Notes: generated from the sequence alone by a model not told the origin. A stretch of 64,000 nucleotides of DNA from Pseudomonas sp. MYb185 (GCF_002979975.1 NZ_PCQD01000005.1:192071-256070), one strand, 5' to 3'; positions 46,791-56,546 are shown, counted from the stretch's first letter. Program-made: numbers and translations.

Positions 46791-48638
46791 TCAATCGGTC
46801 CTGCCGTCCACCCACCAACTGCGGATGGATAGCGAATAGGGCGGAATCGGTGGTGACCGCAACGTACTTCGATGGGCTATGCGGTGGTAGTTTATATACC
46901 AGTTTGGAATTGTATAGTGCTCCCACAGCAATACCCGGTCGATTGCCTGTGCCGCGGCGATCTGCCTGGTTCGGGTGTCGGCGGTCAACAGCTCGCCGAG
47001 CAGGTCGTCGACGATCGGGTTGGCGATGCCGGCATAATTGCGGCTGCCCTTGACGTCGCGCTGGGAGGAATGGAAATAGACGTGCTGTTCATACCCCGGC
47101 GACAGGCTCTGCGGCAGGCTGGTGAGGATCATGTCGAAATCGAACTGATCGAGGCGCGCCTTGTACTGGGCGCGGTCCACGGTACGAATGCGCAGGTCTA
47201 TGCCCAGGCGCGCAAGGTTGGTGCGCCAGGGCAACAGGATGCGTTCCAGGCTCGCATTGACCAGCAGCACCTCGAAGGCCAGCGGACGCCCATCACGGCT
47301 CTGCAGACGGCCGTTATGCAGTGTCCAGCCGGCCTCGGCGAACAGCTCCACCGCCTGGCGCAGGGTTTCCCGCGGGATGCCCCGGCCATCGGTGGTCGGC
47401 AGGCTGAAGGGTTTCAGGAACAGTTCATTGGGCAATTGCTCACGGTATTCACTCAGGAACAGGAACTCCTGGCCAGAGGGCAGCTCCGTGGCACTGAAAG
47501 GGCTGTTGGGGTAGTAGCTGAGCGAGCGCTGGTAGGCATCGTAGAACAGCACCCGGTTGGACCACTCGAAGTCGAACAGCATGCCGAGTGCCTGACGCAC
47601 CAGACGCTGGTCGAAGGGGCTGCGCCGGGTATTGAAGAACAGCGCCTGGGTCGAAGCGGGAATCTGGTGTTCGATGGCCCGTTTCAGCACGGCCCCCGAC
47701 GTCACCGCGGGAAAGTCATAGGCGTTGGCCCAGTTGCTCGCCTTGTGTTCGAGGTAGATGTCGAATTCGCCGGCCTTGAAGGCTTCGAAGGCGATGTTGT
47801 TGTCGCGGTAGAACTCCACTTCCAGCCGGTCGACATTGTACTTGCCGCGGTTGATCGGCAGGTCCTTGCCCCAGTAGTCCTTGACCCGCTGGAACACCAG
47901 CCGCCGGCCCGGAGAGACCTGGGTGATGCGGTAGGGGCCGCTGTTCAGTGCCGGCTCGAAGGTGGTCTCGCCAAAGGGCCGGTCGCGCCAGTAGTGCTCG
48001 GGCAGTACCGGCAATTCGCCCAGGCGCAGTATCAGCAGGGGGTTGTTGCTGCTCTTGAAGATGAAGCGGATGCGGTAGGTGCCGAGCAGGTCGATACGCT
48101 CCACCTCCTGCAGCATCGCCCGGTAGTTCGGATGCCCCTGTTCGCTCAGCAGCCGATAGCTGAAGGCGACGTCGTGGGCGGTGATCGGCCGGCCATCATG
48201 AAAGCGCGCCTCGGCTCGCAGGTTGAACACCACCCAGCTACGGTCATCGGGAAACTCCAGGGTTTCCGCGATCAGGCCGTAGGCGGAATAGGGCTCATCA
48301 CCCGAGGGATCATAGATGCCGCTGCCGACCATCAGCGGCTCGTTCAGCTCGCTGATGCCGTACTGATAGAAGTTACCGGTGCTGATCGGGCTGGTGCCCT
48401 TGAGGGTGTAGGGGTTGAGGGTATCGAAGGTGCCGCTGCCCATCACCCGCAGGCTGCCGCCCTTGGGCGCGTCCGGGTTGACGTAGTCGAGATGGGTGAA
48501 GTCGTTCGGATACTTGGGCTGGCCAAAGACCGCATAGCCATGCTGCCGATAGATCGTCGCATCTGCGTCGGGGCACAGCGAGATGAAGAGGAGCAGGGCG
48601 CAGAGCAGTTTGAGCGGCAGTATCATGGACGGTCGCAT
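46791..48638 (-). CDS. nppA1: Peptide-binding periplasmic protein (NppA1/YejA type)
   Basis: A 615-residue solute-binding protein, first gene of the transporter operon. A hydrophobic signal (Leu-Pro-Leu-Lys-Leu-Leu-Cys-Ala-Leu-Leu-Leu-Phe) ends near Asp-Ala-Asp-Ala. Then come Gly-Gln-Pro-Lys-Tyr-Pro and Leu-Asp-Tyr-Val-Asn-Pro-Asp-Ala-Pro-Lys-Gly-Gly. Three starts are possible (48665, 48638, 48626) and none has a convincing ribosome site. I chose 48638 because it gives a normal signal peptide. The divergence from NppA2 suggests different peptide preferences. Confidence 0.9.
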   Translation of the reverse strand: MRPSMILPLKLLCALLLFISLCPDADATIYRQHGYAVFGQPKYPNDFTHLDYVNPDAPKGGSLRVMGSGTFDTLNPYTLKGTSPISTGNFYQYGISELNEPLMVGSGIYDPSGDEPYSAYGLIAETLEFPDDRSWVVFNLRAEARFHDGRPITAHDVAFSYRLLSEQGHPNYRAMLQEVERIDLLGTYRIRFIFKSSNNPLLILRLGELPVLPEHYWRDRPFGETTFEPALNSGPYRITQVSPGRRLVFQRVKDYWGKDLPINRGKYNVDRLEVEFYRDNNIAFEAFKAGEFDIYLEHKASNWANAYDFPAVTSGAVLKRAIEHQIPASTQALFFNTRRSPFDQRLVRQALGMLFDFEWSNRVLFYDAYQRSLSYYPNSPFSATELPSGQEFLFLSEYREQLPNELFLKPFSLPTTDGRGIPRETLRQAVELFAEAGWTLHNGRLQSRDGRPLAFEVLLVNASLERILLPWRTNLARLGIDLRIRTVDRAQYKARLDQFDFDMILTSLPQSLSPGYEQHVYFHSSQRDVKGSRNYAGIANPIVDDLLGELLTADTRTRQIAAAQAIDRVLLWEHYTIPNWYINYHRIAHRSTLRSPPIPPYSLSIRSWWVDGRTD

Positions 48639-48702
48639 AGCCAGAGAATGTCCGTACGCTAACATTCTGCGGCTATAAGCGAAAGCCTGGCCCAGACGCC
48701 GC

Positions 48703-50052
48703 TCAAGGCATCTGCAGGGTCAACTGCTGGCCGGGCTTGAGGTGCGTGTCGACACCGTTCCAGGCGCGCAGCTGCTTGATCTCGACATTGAAGCGCCGGG
48801 CGATGCTGTATAGCGAGTCACCGGACTGTACAGTATAGATACGCTTGCGCGCTGCGGGAGCGCTGGCCGGCGGGGGTGTGGCACCATGAGGCACCATGAG
48901 CGTCTGGCCGACATTGATCAGGCTGCCCTGGATATCGTTAGCCTGGCGCAGCGCATTCACGCTCAGATTGTGTTTGCGGGCGATCTGCGAGAGGTTGTCA
49001 CCGCGGCGCACGGTATAGCGGGTGAAAGGAATGCGCTCACTGTCAGGCAACTTGGTCAGCGCAGCGCTGAACTGTTCGGCCTGCTCCACTGGAATCAACA
49101 ACTGGTAGGGTTCGGCGGGAGTGACGACGCGATGCGTGAAGGCCGGGTTCAGGTACTTGATCTCATCGGTGGAAATGCTCGCCAGCTCTGCCGCTTTGTA
49201 CAGGTCCAGGGGACGTCTGATGGTGATCTGAGCAAAGTAGGGCTCGTCATTCAGCGCCGGCAGAATGGTGCCGTACTGCTCCGGGCTGCTGACGATCTGT
49301 GCCAGGGCCAGCAGGCGGGGCACGTAGTCCATGGTCTGGCCAGGCAACTGCAGGTTCCAGTAATCGGCTGGCAATCCCAGGCTCTGGTTGCGTTTCACCG
49401 CACGACCGACACAGCCCTCGCCACAGTTGTAGGCGGCCACAGCCAGCAACCAGTCACCGTCGAACATGTCGCCGAGCTTGCTCAGATAGTCCAGGGCGGC
49501 GGCGGTGGAGGCGGTAATATCACGCCGGCCGTCGTACCAGTCATCCTGGCGCAGGGAGAAGACCTGGCCGGTGGAGGGAATGAACTGCCAGATGCCGGCG
49601 GCGTTGGAAGTGGAGTAGGCCATGGGGTTGTAGCCGCTTTCCACGAACGGCAGCAGTGCCAGTTCCAGCGGCATGTCGCGCTTGTCCAGTTCTTCCACTA
49701 CATAATGCAGATAACGCTGGGCGCGTTGCGAGGTGATCTCGAAATAGCGGGGCTGGGAGGCGAAATACAGCCTTTGCTGATCGATGCGCGGATTGTCGAT
49801 GACGCTCGGGTCGAGCAGGAAGCCGTCGCGGATGCGAGTCCACAGGGTGCGCGGCTCGTCGATTTTCTGCGGCGATCGCCAGCGCACGGTATTGCTGCTG
49901 GCGGTGCGCTTGGCGGAGGTAGTGGAGTGTGCGGGCACTGCGGAGGTGACCGCAGAGCGGTCGGGAGTGCCGGTGGTGGTCTGGCAGCCAACCAGAACCA
50001 CGAGCCACAGCGTCAGGAGTCCATTTCTGAGTGCGTTGGGCGAAAGAGTCAT
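48703..50052 (-). CDS. mltD: Membrane-bound lytic murein transglycosylase D
   Basis: This 449-residue lipoprotein cuts peptidoglycan glycan strands to anhydromuramyl products. The lipobox Leu-Val-Gly-Cys lies near residue 23. The SLT domain (about 95-240) holds the catalytic Glu in Pro-Phe-Val-Glu-Ser-Gly-Tyr-Asn-Pro, followed by Ala-Ala-Gly-Ile-Trp-Gln-Phe. Two LysM repeats end the protein, each starting Tyr-Thr-Val-x-x-Gly-Asp-x-Leu, at about 340-385 and 405-447. The frame goes up to 50106, but the ATG at 50052 starts directly before the signal sequence. The npp operon begins 64 bases downstream of its stop, and gloB lies upstream on the same strand. Confidence 0.95.
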   Translation of the reverse strand: MTLSPNALRNGLLTLWLVVLVGCQTTTGTPDRSAVTSAVPAHSTTSAKRTASSNTVRWRSPQKIDEPRTLWTRIRDGFLLDPSVIDNPRIDQQRLYFASQPRYFEITSQRAQRYLHYVVEELDKRDMPLELALLPFVESGYNPMAYSTSNAAGIWQFIPSTGQVFSLRQDDWYDGRRDITASTAAALDYLSKLGDMFDGDWLLAVAAYNCGEGCVGRAVKRNQSLGLPADYWNLQLPGQTMDYVPRLLALAQIVSSPEQYGTILPALNDEPYFAQITIRRPLDLYKAAELASISTDEIKYLNPAFTHRVVTPAEPYQLLIPVEQAEQFSAALTKLPDSERIPFTRYTVRRGDNLSQIARKHNLSVNALRQANDIQGSLINVGQTLMVPHGATPPPASAPAARKRIYTVQSGDSLYSIARRFNVEIKQLRAWNGVDTHLKPGQQLTLQMP

Positions 50053-50195
50053 GGGCCGATCCGTTAAAATTTGCCCGATTCTAGGGAGTCGCCTCCCCAG
50101 GGTCAAGGAAGCCGGGCGGGACCCTCTGTCGCATCCCTGCTCCTGGCTCGACAGGCACCTGTAGTTCGCGGCTTCGGCTCAGCGTTGCTACTATT

Positions 50196-50981
50196 TCAAA
50201 ATGTGTCTTTCCAGGCGCGGATGGCGGCGAAGGTCTGCACCCCGGGGGCGCTGACCGCGCCACTGTGCGCGGCGGCCGCACCCACGACGTGCGGTTCCTC
50301 GCAGCGCAGGAAAGGGTTGGTACGCTTTTCCAGCGCCAGGGTGGTGGGCAGGGTGATCCGGCCATCGCGGCGCAGCTCATCCACGACTTCCAGGCGTACC
50401 TGGATATCCGGATTGTTCGGTTCCACCGCCTGGGCGAAGCGCAGGTTGGACTGGGTGTATTCATGGGTGCAATAGATGGTGGTGTTGTCCGGCAGGCTGG
50501 CCAGGCGCTGCAAAGAGGCGTACATCTGTTCTGGGGTGCCTTCGAACAGTCTGCCGCAACCACCGGCGAACAGCGTGTCGCCACTGAGCAGCCAGGGTTC
50601 CTGTGGGTCATTGCAGAAGAACGCGATATGATCCAGTGTATGACCGGGTACCGCCAGCACCTCGATTTCCTGTTCATACAGGCGCAGCTGGTAGCCTTCC
50701 GCCAATGGACGGTCGATGCCCTGGATGCTGTCGTTGGCCGGCCCCCAGACCTTGCAGCCGGTGGCGGCCTTGAGCGTCAGGACACCACCGGTGTGGTCGC
50801 GGTGGTGGTGCGTGAGCAGAATGGTGTTGAGTTGATATTCCGGATGACGGCTCAGCCAGGTGATGACCGGCCGGGCGTCTCCCGGGTCCACGGCGGTGAC
50901 CTGCAGGGTGCTGTGATCCTGTAGCAACCAGATATAGTTGTCCTGAAACGCGGGTAGCGCAATGAACGTTGGCATGGGCAT
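50196..50981 (-). CDS. gloB: Hydroxyacylglutathione hydrolase (glyoxalase II)
   Basis: This 261-residue metallo-beta-lactamase-fold enzyme hydrolyses S-D-lactoylglutathione, the second step of methylglyoxal detoxification. The metal motif Thr-His58-His-His60-Arg-Asp62-His63 is complete. Later come Gly-His-Thr-Leu-Asp-His and the Gly-Asp-Thr-Leu-Phe-Ala-Gly-Gly-Cys-Gly-Arg block specific for glyoxalase II. I use the first ATG (50981), because AGGA lies 6 bases before it; the second is 6 bases later. It is divergent from the methyltransferase gene with 70 bases between. Confidence 0.96.
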   Translation of the reverse strand: MPMPTFIALPAFQDNYIWLLQDHSTLQVTAVDPGDARPVITWLSRHPEYQLNTILLTHHHRDHTGGVLTLKAATGCKVWGPANDSIQGIDRPLAEGYQLRLYEQEIEVLAVPGHTLDHIAFFCNDPQEPWLLSGDTLFAGGCGRLFEGTPEQMYASLQRLASLPDNTTIYCTHEYTQSNLRFAQAVEPNNPDIQVRLEVVDELRRDGRITLPTTLALEKRTNPFLRCEEPHVVGAAAAHSGAVSAPGVQTFAAIRAWKDTF

Positions 50982-51051
50982 TCACCTTCCTGGAATAGTT
51001 GTTTTCGCTATCTTATAGAGGTCGTATCACCCAGGCCAACCCGGAGGCTGT

Positions 51052-51825
51052 ATGGAGATTCCCGAACTGTCCCGTTCCATCAGTCAGGAGGACCTGATCC
51101 GCCTGCTCACGGGCGCGCGGCAATGGTTGACCAGCGCCCCGGGGCAACTGCTGCTGGAGACCGAGCGGGCGGTGCTGGGTCGCGAACTGGGCAACTGCTT
51201 CGGCCAGCATCTGGTGCAGTATGGGCTGGCACCGGAGCTGCTGGATAACCAGCGCTCGGTGCTGCGTAACCACTGGCGGCTGGATCTGCTGGCCGGAGAG
51301 GCAGTGTTGCCGGTCGAGGAAACCCATTGGCCGTTCGCTCCCCATTCGCTGGATGTGGTGCTGCTGCACCACGGTCTGGACTTCTGCCTGTCGCCGCGCA
51401 GCCTGTTGCGCGAGGCCAGCCAGGCGGTACGTGCCGGCGGCCATCTGCTGGTGTTCGGCTTCAATCCCTGGAGTTGCTGGGGGCTCAATCACTTCGCCGG
51501 ACGTGACTGGTTCAGTGAAGCCGGTTTCATCAGCCCGGCGCGGCTGACCGATTGGCTCGACCTGCTGGGTTTTGCGGTGGAGAAACGCGTCGATGGATGC
51601 TATCGTCCGCCCCTCAAATCGCAGGCCTGGCTGGACCGGCTTGCGCGCATCGAAGCGTTGGGCGAACGGCATCAGCTGCCGGGCGGTGGCTTCTATTTTC
51701 TGCTTGCGCGGCGCCAGACCCTCGGCGCCATGCCGCGCCGGCAGCGTGGCATGGCGTTCCCGGCGCTGAGCCTGCCGCCACTGGTTGCCGGCAACCGACG
51801 GGCACACAAACGGAACAAGCAATGA
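51052..51825 (+). CDS. SAM-dependent methyltransferase, substrate unknown
   Basis: A 257-residue class I methyltransferase. The glycine-rich SAM loop is poorly conserved here. [12 protein letters not shown] (about residues 99-110), [15 protein letters not shown] and the following Trp-Gly-Leu motif belong to the group found next to rnhA in Pseudomonas. The C-terminal tail is basic. The stop TGA overlaps the rnhA start as ATGA. No substrate is known to me. Confidence 0.85.
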   Translation: MEIPELSRSISQEDLIRLLTGARQWLTSAPGQLLLETERAVLGRELGNCFGQHLVQYGLAPELLDNQRSVLRNHWRLDLLAGEAVLPVEETHWPFAPHSLDVVLLHHGLDFCLSPRSLLREASQAVRAGGHLLVFGFNPWSCWGLNHFAGRDWFSEAGFISPARLTDWLDLLGFAVEKRVDGCYRPPLKSQAWLDRLARIEALGERHQLPGGGFYFLLARRQTLGAMPRRQRGMAFPALSLPPLVAGNRRAHKRNKQ

Positions 51826-52283
51826 GTCATACGATCGAGATATTTACCGACGGCGCCTGCAAGGGGAATCCGGGCCCCGGCGGCTGGGGGGTGTTGTTGC
51901 GCCTGGGCGAACATCAGAAGACCCTGTTCGGCGGCGAGCTGAACACCACCAACAACCGCATGGAGCTGACGGCGGCCATCCGCGGGCTGCAGGCATTGAA
52001 GAAACCGGCCCGGGTATTGCTGACCACCGACTCGGAATATGTCATGAAGGGTATCCGCGAATGGATGCCCAACTGGAAGAAGCGTGGCTGGAAAACCGCC
52101 AGCCGCCAGCCGGTGAAGAATGCCGACCTGTGGCAGCAGCTGGATGAGCTGGTCAACCAGCATCAGGTGGACTGGCGCTGGGTCAAGGGGCACAGTGGTC
52201 ATCCGGAAAATGACCTGGCCGATGAGCTGGCCAATCGCGGAGTAGATCAGGTGTTGGGCAGGAGGAGTGCTCTGGATGCGTGA
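51822..52283 (+). CDS. rnhA: Ribonuclease HI
   Basis: This 153-residue enzyme cleaves RNA in RNA-DNA hybrids. The four catalytic acids fall exactly where they do in E. coli: Asp10 in Phe-Thr-Asp-Gly-Ala-Cys, Glu48, Asp70 in Thr-Thr-Asp-Ser, and Asp134, plus His124 in the mobile loop. The start overlaps the methyltransferase stop by four bases and dnaQ starts before this gene ends. The overlapping rnhA-dnaQ pair is common in gammaproteobacteria. Confidence 0.97.
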   Translation: MSHTIEIFTDGACKGNPGPGGWGVLLRLGEHQKTLFGGELNTTNNRMELTAAIRGLQALKKPARVLLTTDSEYVMKGIREWMPNWKKRGWKTASRQPVKNADLWQQLDELVNQHQVDWRWVKGHSGHPENDLADELANRGVDQVLGRRSALDA

Positions 52284-53010
52284 AGTCGTTCTGGATACCG
52301 AAACCACGGGTATCGAAGTACGGGAAGGTCACCGGATCATCGAGATCGGCTGTGTCGAGTTGATCGACCGGCGCCTGACCGGCCGCCACTTCCATGTCTA
52401 CATCAATCCCGAGCGGGAGGTAGAGGAAGGCGCTTTCGCGGTGCATGGCATCAGCGACGAGTTTCTTGCCGACAAGCCGTTGTTCGGCCATGTGGTCGAT
52501 GACTTCATGGACTTCATCAAAGGGGCGCGGCTGGTCATCCACAACGCAGCGTTCGACGTCGGTTTCATCGACGCTGAGCTGGAGCGGCTTGGCGGTCGCC
52601 ACGGACGGGTCGCCGAGCATTGCGGTGTGGTGGACACCCTGCTGATCGCCCGTGAAAAGCATCCCGGCCAGCGCAACAGCCTCGATGCCCTGTGCAAACG
52701 CTATGGTGTCGACAACTCCCAGCGTGACCTGCACGGCGCCTTGCTCGACGCGGAAATCCTGGCTGACGTCTATCTGGTGATGACCGGTGGTCAGACCGCG
52801 TTGCTGCTGGCCAGTCAGAACAGCGGTGACCATGGTTCTGCGGAGGTGGGGAGCATTCGTCGACTCGATCCCCAGACGCGGCCCCGATTGCAGGTGCCGC
52901 GGGCCAGCGAGGCCGAATTGGCCGCCCATGCCGAGCGCATTGCGGCCATCGAGAAGGCCGCCGGCTTCGCCTTGTGGAGTCAATCCGAAGCGGTCGATGC
53001 GAGCGTCTGA
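52276..53010 (+). CDS. dnaQ: DNA polymerase III epsilon subunit (proofreading exonuclease)
   Basis: This 244-residue DEDDh exonuclease removes mismatched 3' ends during replication. Exo I is Val-Leu-Asp7-Thr-Glu9-Thr-Thr-Gly, Exo II is His-Asn-Ala-Ala-Phe-Asp-Val-Gly-Phe, and Exo III has His and Asp in His-Gly-Ala-Leu-Leu-Asp-Ala-Glu. The C-terminal segment that binds the polymerase is present. The frame begins three codons up, but the ATG at 52276 overlaps rnhA by 8 bases and gives the usual N-terminus. GGAGGA lies about 10 bases before. Confidence 0.96.
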   Translation: MREVVLDTETTGIEVREGHRIIEIGCVELIDRRLTGRHFHVYINPEREVEEGAFAVHGISDEFLADKPLFGHVVDDFMDFIKGARLVIHNAAFDVGFIDAELERLGGRHGRVAEHCGVVDTLLIAREKHPGQRNSLDALCKRYGVDNSQRDLHGALLDAEILADVYLVMTGGQTALLLASQNSGDHGSAEVGSIRRLDPQTRPRLQVPRASEAELAAHAERIAAIEKAAGFALWSQSEAVDASV

Positions 53011-53169
53011 CTAGCGTGTTTCGGTCTGTGGCAAAAGGCCGTCGATGCGAAATTGCGGAGCCTGCCACAGATCGAAATGGCGAATGCCGCCCAAGGTATG
53101 CCGCTGATACCCATGCTTGATATAGTGCGTGATTGGCCATCGATGCAGGGCCAGTCTCAGCACAGGCAA
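53011..53169 (-). other. Possible short or remnant reading frame between dnaQ and the crotonase gene
   Basis: A 52-codon open frame on the minus strand. It ends with TAG directly against the dnaQ stop. The translation is aromatic and basic (Trp-Pro-Ile-Thr-His-Tyr-Ile-Lys-His-Gly-Tyr, then Gly-Gly-Ile-Arg-His-Phe-Asp-Leu-Trp) and looks like protein, not chance. It has no ATG, only TTG (53169) or GTG (53163), and no ribosome site. A 9-bp inverted repeat, TCTGTGGCA (53025-53033) and TGCCACAGA (53063-53071), lies inside. It may be the tail of a lost gene. I do not recognise a family. Confidence 0.3.
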
Positions 53170-53186
53170 TCAGGGAGCCGCTACAC

Positions 53187-53999
53187 ATGCACCAATATCA
53201 GTCACTGAAAGTCGAGCAGCAGGGCGCTATCGCTCATGTCATGATCAATCGTCCGGCCAAGGCCAACGCCATGGACGAGGCGTTCTGGACCGAGATGGTG
53301 CAGGTGTTCGACTGGGTCGACCAGACCGACAGCGTCCGCGTGGCGGTGATTTCCGGCGCTGGCAACAACTTCTCGGCGGGAATCGATCTGACCATGCTGG
53401 CGCAGGCCGCCGGCGATATGGTGCAGGATGTCGGTCGCAATGCCGAGCGCATACGCCGCAACATCCTGCGTCTGCAGGCTGCTTTCAATGCAGTCGATGA
53501 ATGCCGCAAGCCGGTCATCGCCGCGATTCACGGCTATTGCATCGGTGGTGCCATCGATCTGATCGCTGCCTGCGACATGCGTTATGCTACCGGCGATGCG
53601 CATTTTTCCATCAAGGAAATCGACATGGGCATGGCGGCGGATGTAGGCACTTTGCAACGATTGCCCCACCTTATCGGGGATGGCATGATGCGGGAACTGG
53701 CCTATACCGGACGGGCGGTGTATGGCGATGAGGCGGCGCAGCTGGGGCTGGTCAACCGGGTATACGCAGATCATGGCGCATTGATCGAAGGTGTGATGGA
53801 CATCGCCGCGCAGATTGCTGCAAAGTCCCCCCTGGCGATCCGCGGAACCAAGGAAATGATTCGCTACAGCCGCGACCACAGCGTTGCCGATGGTTTGAAC
53901 TACATAGCGACCTGGAACGCGGCCATGCTGCAGTCGGAAGACCTCAAGCTGGCGGTGGCGGCACACATGAGCAGAAAACCAGCCGAGTTCGCCGATTGA
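53187..53999 (+). CDS. Crotonase, probable delta(3,5)-delta(2,4)-dienoyl-CoA isomerase
   Basis: A 270-residue enoyl-CoA hydratase/isomerase family protein for unsaturated fatty-acid oxidation. The oxyanion-hole region is Gly-Tyr-Cys-Ile-Gly-Gly-Ala-Ile-Asp. The acids expected for dienoyl-CoA isomerases are all present: Asp in Ala-Ala-Cys-Asp-Met-Arg-Tyr, Glu in Ile-Lys-Glu-Ile-Asp, and Asp in Ala-Ala-Asp-Val-Gly-Thr-Leu-Gln-Arg-Leu. The last block is a strong match to that subgroup, so an isomerase is more likely than a hydratase. The frame goes up to 53133, but AGGGAG at 53172-53177 fits the ATG at 53187. It precedes fimL by 40 bases. Confidence 0.88.
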   Translation: MHQYQSLKVEQQGAIAHVMINRPAKANAMDEAFWTEMVQVFDWVDQTDSVRVAVISGAGNNFSAGIDLTMLAQAAGDMVQDVGRNAERIRRNILRLQAAFNAVDECRKPVIAAIHGYCIGGAIDLIAACDMRYATGDAHFSIKEIDMGMAADVGTLQRLPHLIGDGMMRELAYTGRAVYGDEAAQLGLVNRVYADHGALIEGVMDIAAQIAAKSPLAIRGTKEMIRYSRDHSVADGLNYIATWNAAMLQSEDLKLAVAAHMSRKPAEFAD

Positions 54000-54039
54000 G
54001 CGTGCCAGTCTGACTGCAGGGACGAAGGAGACTGAAGCG

Positions 54040-55692
54040 ATGTTAACCGGTGCCACATCACTTGATCTTGTCAGGGACGAACTCTTTGTCAGCGTGACCG
54101 GCGTCGAGGAGCTGCTGCAGCAGTTCCTCGAGGAGCGCCATAATGGCAGCCTGCTGCAACAGGCCATCGAAGGGTTGCAGCAACTGCGCGGAACCTTGAA
54201 TCTGATCGAGCTGGACGGCGCCGCCTTGCTGCTCGAGGAAATGATCGCCCTGGCGACCGATATCCCGGTGCATGAGGGCGAGGGCCGCAATGCCCCACTG
54301 TCGACGCTGTGCAACAGCCTGTTCCTGCTGCAACGCTATCTGCATCTGTGCCGCCAGCAGGGGCGCGAACGCCCCGAACTGCTGTTGCCGGTGATCAACG
54401 AACTGCGTTCGCACAGACCGGATATGCAACCCCTGCCGGAAAGCCATTTCTATCCCCTGGACCCATACCGGATGCCGGCGGCCCTGCGTGATGGCGCGCG
54501 CCAGCCGCTCGATCCCCGGACCTTTGCGCGGCTGCGCCAGATGTATCAATTGGGATTGCTGGGCATGATCCGTGATGAGCGGCCGGGGGCCGGGATTTCA
54601 CTGATGCAGCGGGCGCTGCAGCGCTGGGAGACCCGCCTGGATGACCGTGCCGCCACGCTGTGCTGGATCGCCTCGGCCTCGCTGGAGGCGGTGGAGCGGG
54701 TACCGCTGCAGCTGACCGGGGAGCGCAAGCGCCTGTATTCGCGTCTGGATCGGCAGATCAAGCGGCTGGTGGCGGGCGGCACCGAGTCGGACGATACCGC
54801 TCGGCTGCGCCGCGACCTGCTGTATCTGGTGGCGCTGGCCGACTCGCGCTGCGTGTTGTGCGAAGAGGTCCGGCGAGCGGTCAACCTGCCGGATCCAGGC
54901 TACACCGAGGCAGCCTTGCAGCATGACTTTGCCAGCCTGCGCGGGCCGGGGGCCGATGTCATGCGCTCGGTTGCCGAGGCGCTGCATGAAGAAATCAACG
55001 CGATCAAGGATCTGCTCGACCTGCTGGCGCGCAATGCCGGTGATGCCGAGCAGTCACTGGAAACCCTGGATGTATCACTGCAGCGGTTGTGGAAGACCCT
55101 GGGTATGCTGGACATGACCAGCGTCTCCGAACAGATTCGCCGCGCCGCCGAGCTGCTTGATGGCTGGCGGGCGGGTGACCAGGGTGTCCTGGAACAGGTT
55201 GCCGATGCGGTCTTGCATGCCGAACTGACTGTCACCCGCATGGAGAGCGAAGGTGAGGGCGCTGCGGTCTTTGCCGAGGACCAGCAGCCAGCGCCAGTCG
55301 AGCTCAAGGAAGCGCATATTGTACTGGTGGAGGAATCCCAGGCCGGCCTGGCTCTTGCCAGAAGGGCGGTAACCGCCTATATCGAATCGGGTAATGACCG
55401 CATGCACCTGCTGAACGTGCCGGCGACCCTGGAAACCGTGCGTGGCGGTCTGATTTTCCTCGGCATGACCCGGGCGGCAGACATTATTCGCACGGCATCG
55501 CGCTTTATCCGCGAAGCGATGCTGGAGCAACAGAAGGTACCAGGCGTGCAGCAACTGGAAATACTTGCCGATGCACTGACCAGCATCGAATTCTATCTGG
55601 AATCGGCGGAGCGCTCTTCGGTGAATACCGGTGATGTGCTGGCTCTGGCCGAAGACAGCCTGGCAGAACTTGGTTATACGGTAGGTGCCTGA
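54040..55692 (+). CDS. fimL: FimL-like twitching-motility/cAMP regulator
   Basis: A 550-residue cytoplasmic protein, helical and without a catalytic domain. It resembles the N-terminal region of the chemotaxis kinase ChpA, and FimL of P. aeruginosa has this size and lies just before nudC, as here. It contains Hpt-like helical bundles (for example Leu-His-Glu-Glu-Ile-Asn-Ala-Ile-Lys-Asp near residue 325), but I see no phospho-accepting His in a standard His-x-Leu-Lys-Gly motif. FimL is reported to promote type IV pilus function through adenylate cyclase and Vfr. The same role here is inferred from similarity and position. The stop is 1 base from the nudC start. Confidence 0.82.
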   Translation: MLTGATSLDLVRDELFVSVTGVEELLQQFLEERHNGSLLQQAIEGLQQLRGTLNLIELDGAALLLEEMIALATDIPVHEGEGRNAPLSTLCNSLFLLQRYLHLCRQQGRERPELLLPVINELRSHRPDMQPLPESHFYPLDPYRMPAALRDGARQPLDPRTFARLRQMYQLGLLGMIRDERPGAGISLMQRALQRWETRLDDRAATLCWIASASLEAVERVPLQLTGERKRLYSRLDRQIKRLVAGGTESDDTARLRRDLLYLVALADSRCVLCEEVRRAVNLPDPGYTEAALQHDFASLRGPGADVMRSVAEALHEEINAIKDLLDLLARNAGDAEQSLETLDVSLQRLWKTLGMLDMTSVSEQIRRAAELLDGWRAGDQGVLEQVADAVLHAELTVTRMESEGEGAAVFAEDQQPAPVELKEAHIVLVEESQAGLALARRAVTAYIESGNDRMHLLNVPATLETVRGGLIFLGMTRAADIIRTASRFIREAMLEQQKVPGVQQLEILADALTSIEFYLESAERSSVNTGDVLALAEDSLAELGYTVGA

Positions 55693-55693
55693 C

Positions 55694-56527
55694 ATGCAGA
55701 AATTCACCCGCTTCACCGCATCGATATCGACTGAAACCCGCGGGGATGGCTGGGTGCTGATTCGTCATGAGCAATCCTTCGCGATGTATCAGGGCAACCT
55801 GTTGCATGATCCGGACATGGCGCGTTATCTGGGTGATGCCGAATATCAGCTGACCTTGGGGCTGGTCGATGACAAGCCCTGTCAACTGGTGCGGGTCAAG
55901 GAACAGATCGACCTGCCGGGACTGTCCTGGCATGGTCTGCGTGGTTTGCTTGGGCACGTGGATGACTCCACCTTCCGTCTGCTCGGCGTGGCCCAGCAGC
56001 TGGATATCTGGCATGACACCCATCGCTTCTGTGGCCGTTGTGGCCAACCAACCCAGGTGCGACTCGACGAACGGGCCATGGAATGCAGCGCCTGTGGCAA
56101 TCGCCAGTATCCCAAACTCTCACCCTGCATCATCGTTCTGGTGACGCGGGGCGATGAGGTCCTGCTGGCGCGTTCGGCGAATTTCCGTTCGGGTTTCTTC
56201 AGCACCCTGGCCGGTTTCATCGAGCCGGGCGAGTCGGCGGAAGAAGCCCTGCGCCGCGAGGTAATGGAGGAGGTGGGCGTCGAGGTCGATCAGCTGGAGT
56301 ACCTCGGCAGCCAGAATTGGCCGTTCCCCAATTCGCTGATGCTGGGATTTCACGCCCGCTACGCGGGAGGCGAGATCGTGCCCCAACCCGGGGAAATCGA
56401 GGAAGCCCATTGGTGGCATGTCGACCAGCTACCTTCCATTCCGCCGCACGGCACCATTTCACGCTGGTTGATCGATTGTTACCTGGCGCGGCTGGCCGGC
56501 CAGCCGGAGCCGCCGGTTCCGGCCTGA
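55694..56527 (+). CDS. nudC: NAD-capped RNA hydrolase / NADH pyrophosphatase
   Basis: A 277-residue Nudix hydrolase that cleaves NADH and removes NAD caps from RNA. Zinc ligands Cys113, Cys116, Cys131 and Cys134 are in place. The Nudix box runs from Gly174 (Gly-Phe-Ile-Glu-Pro-Gly-Glu) to Arg-Glu-Val-Met-Glu-Glu-Val-Gly. The NADH-specific Ser-Gln-Asn-Trp-Pro-Phe-Pro-Asn-Ser motif follows at about 206. The ATG at 55694 is 1 base after fimL; a GTG three codons up is less likely. The next gene begins 19 bases downstream. Confidence 0.95.
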   Translation: MQKFTRFTASISTETRGDGWVLIRHEQSFAMYQGNLLHDPDMARYLGDAEYQLTLGLVDDKPCQLVRVKEQIDLPGLSWHGLRGLLGHVDDSTFRLLGVAQQLDIWHDTHRFCGRCGQPTQVRLDERAMECSACGNRQYPKLSPCIIVLVTRGDEVLLARSANFRSGFFSTLAGFIEPGESAEEALRREVMEEVGVEVDQLEYLGSQNWPFPNSLMLGFHARYAGGEIVPQPGEIEEAHWWHVDQLPSIPPHGTISRWLIDCYLARLAGQPEPPVPA

Positions 56528-56546
56528 CTGTCTACAAGGAGTTCGC

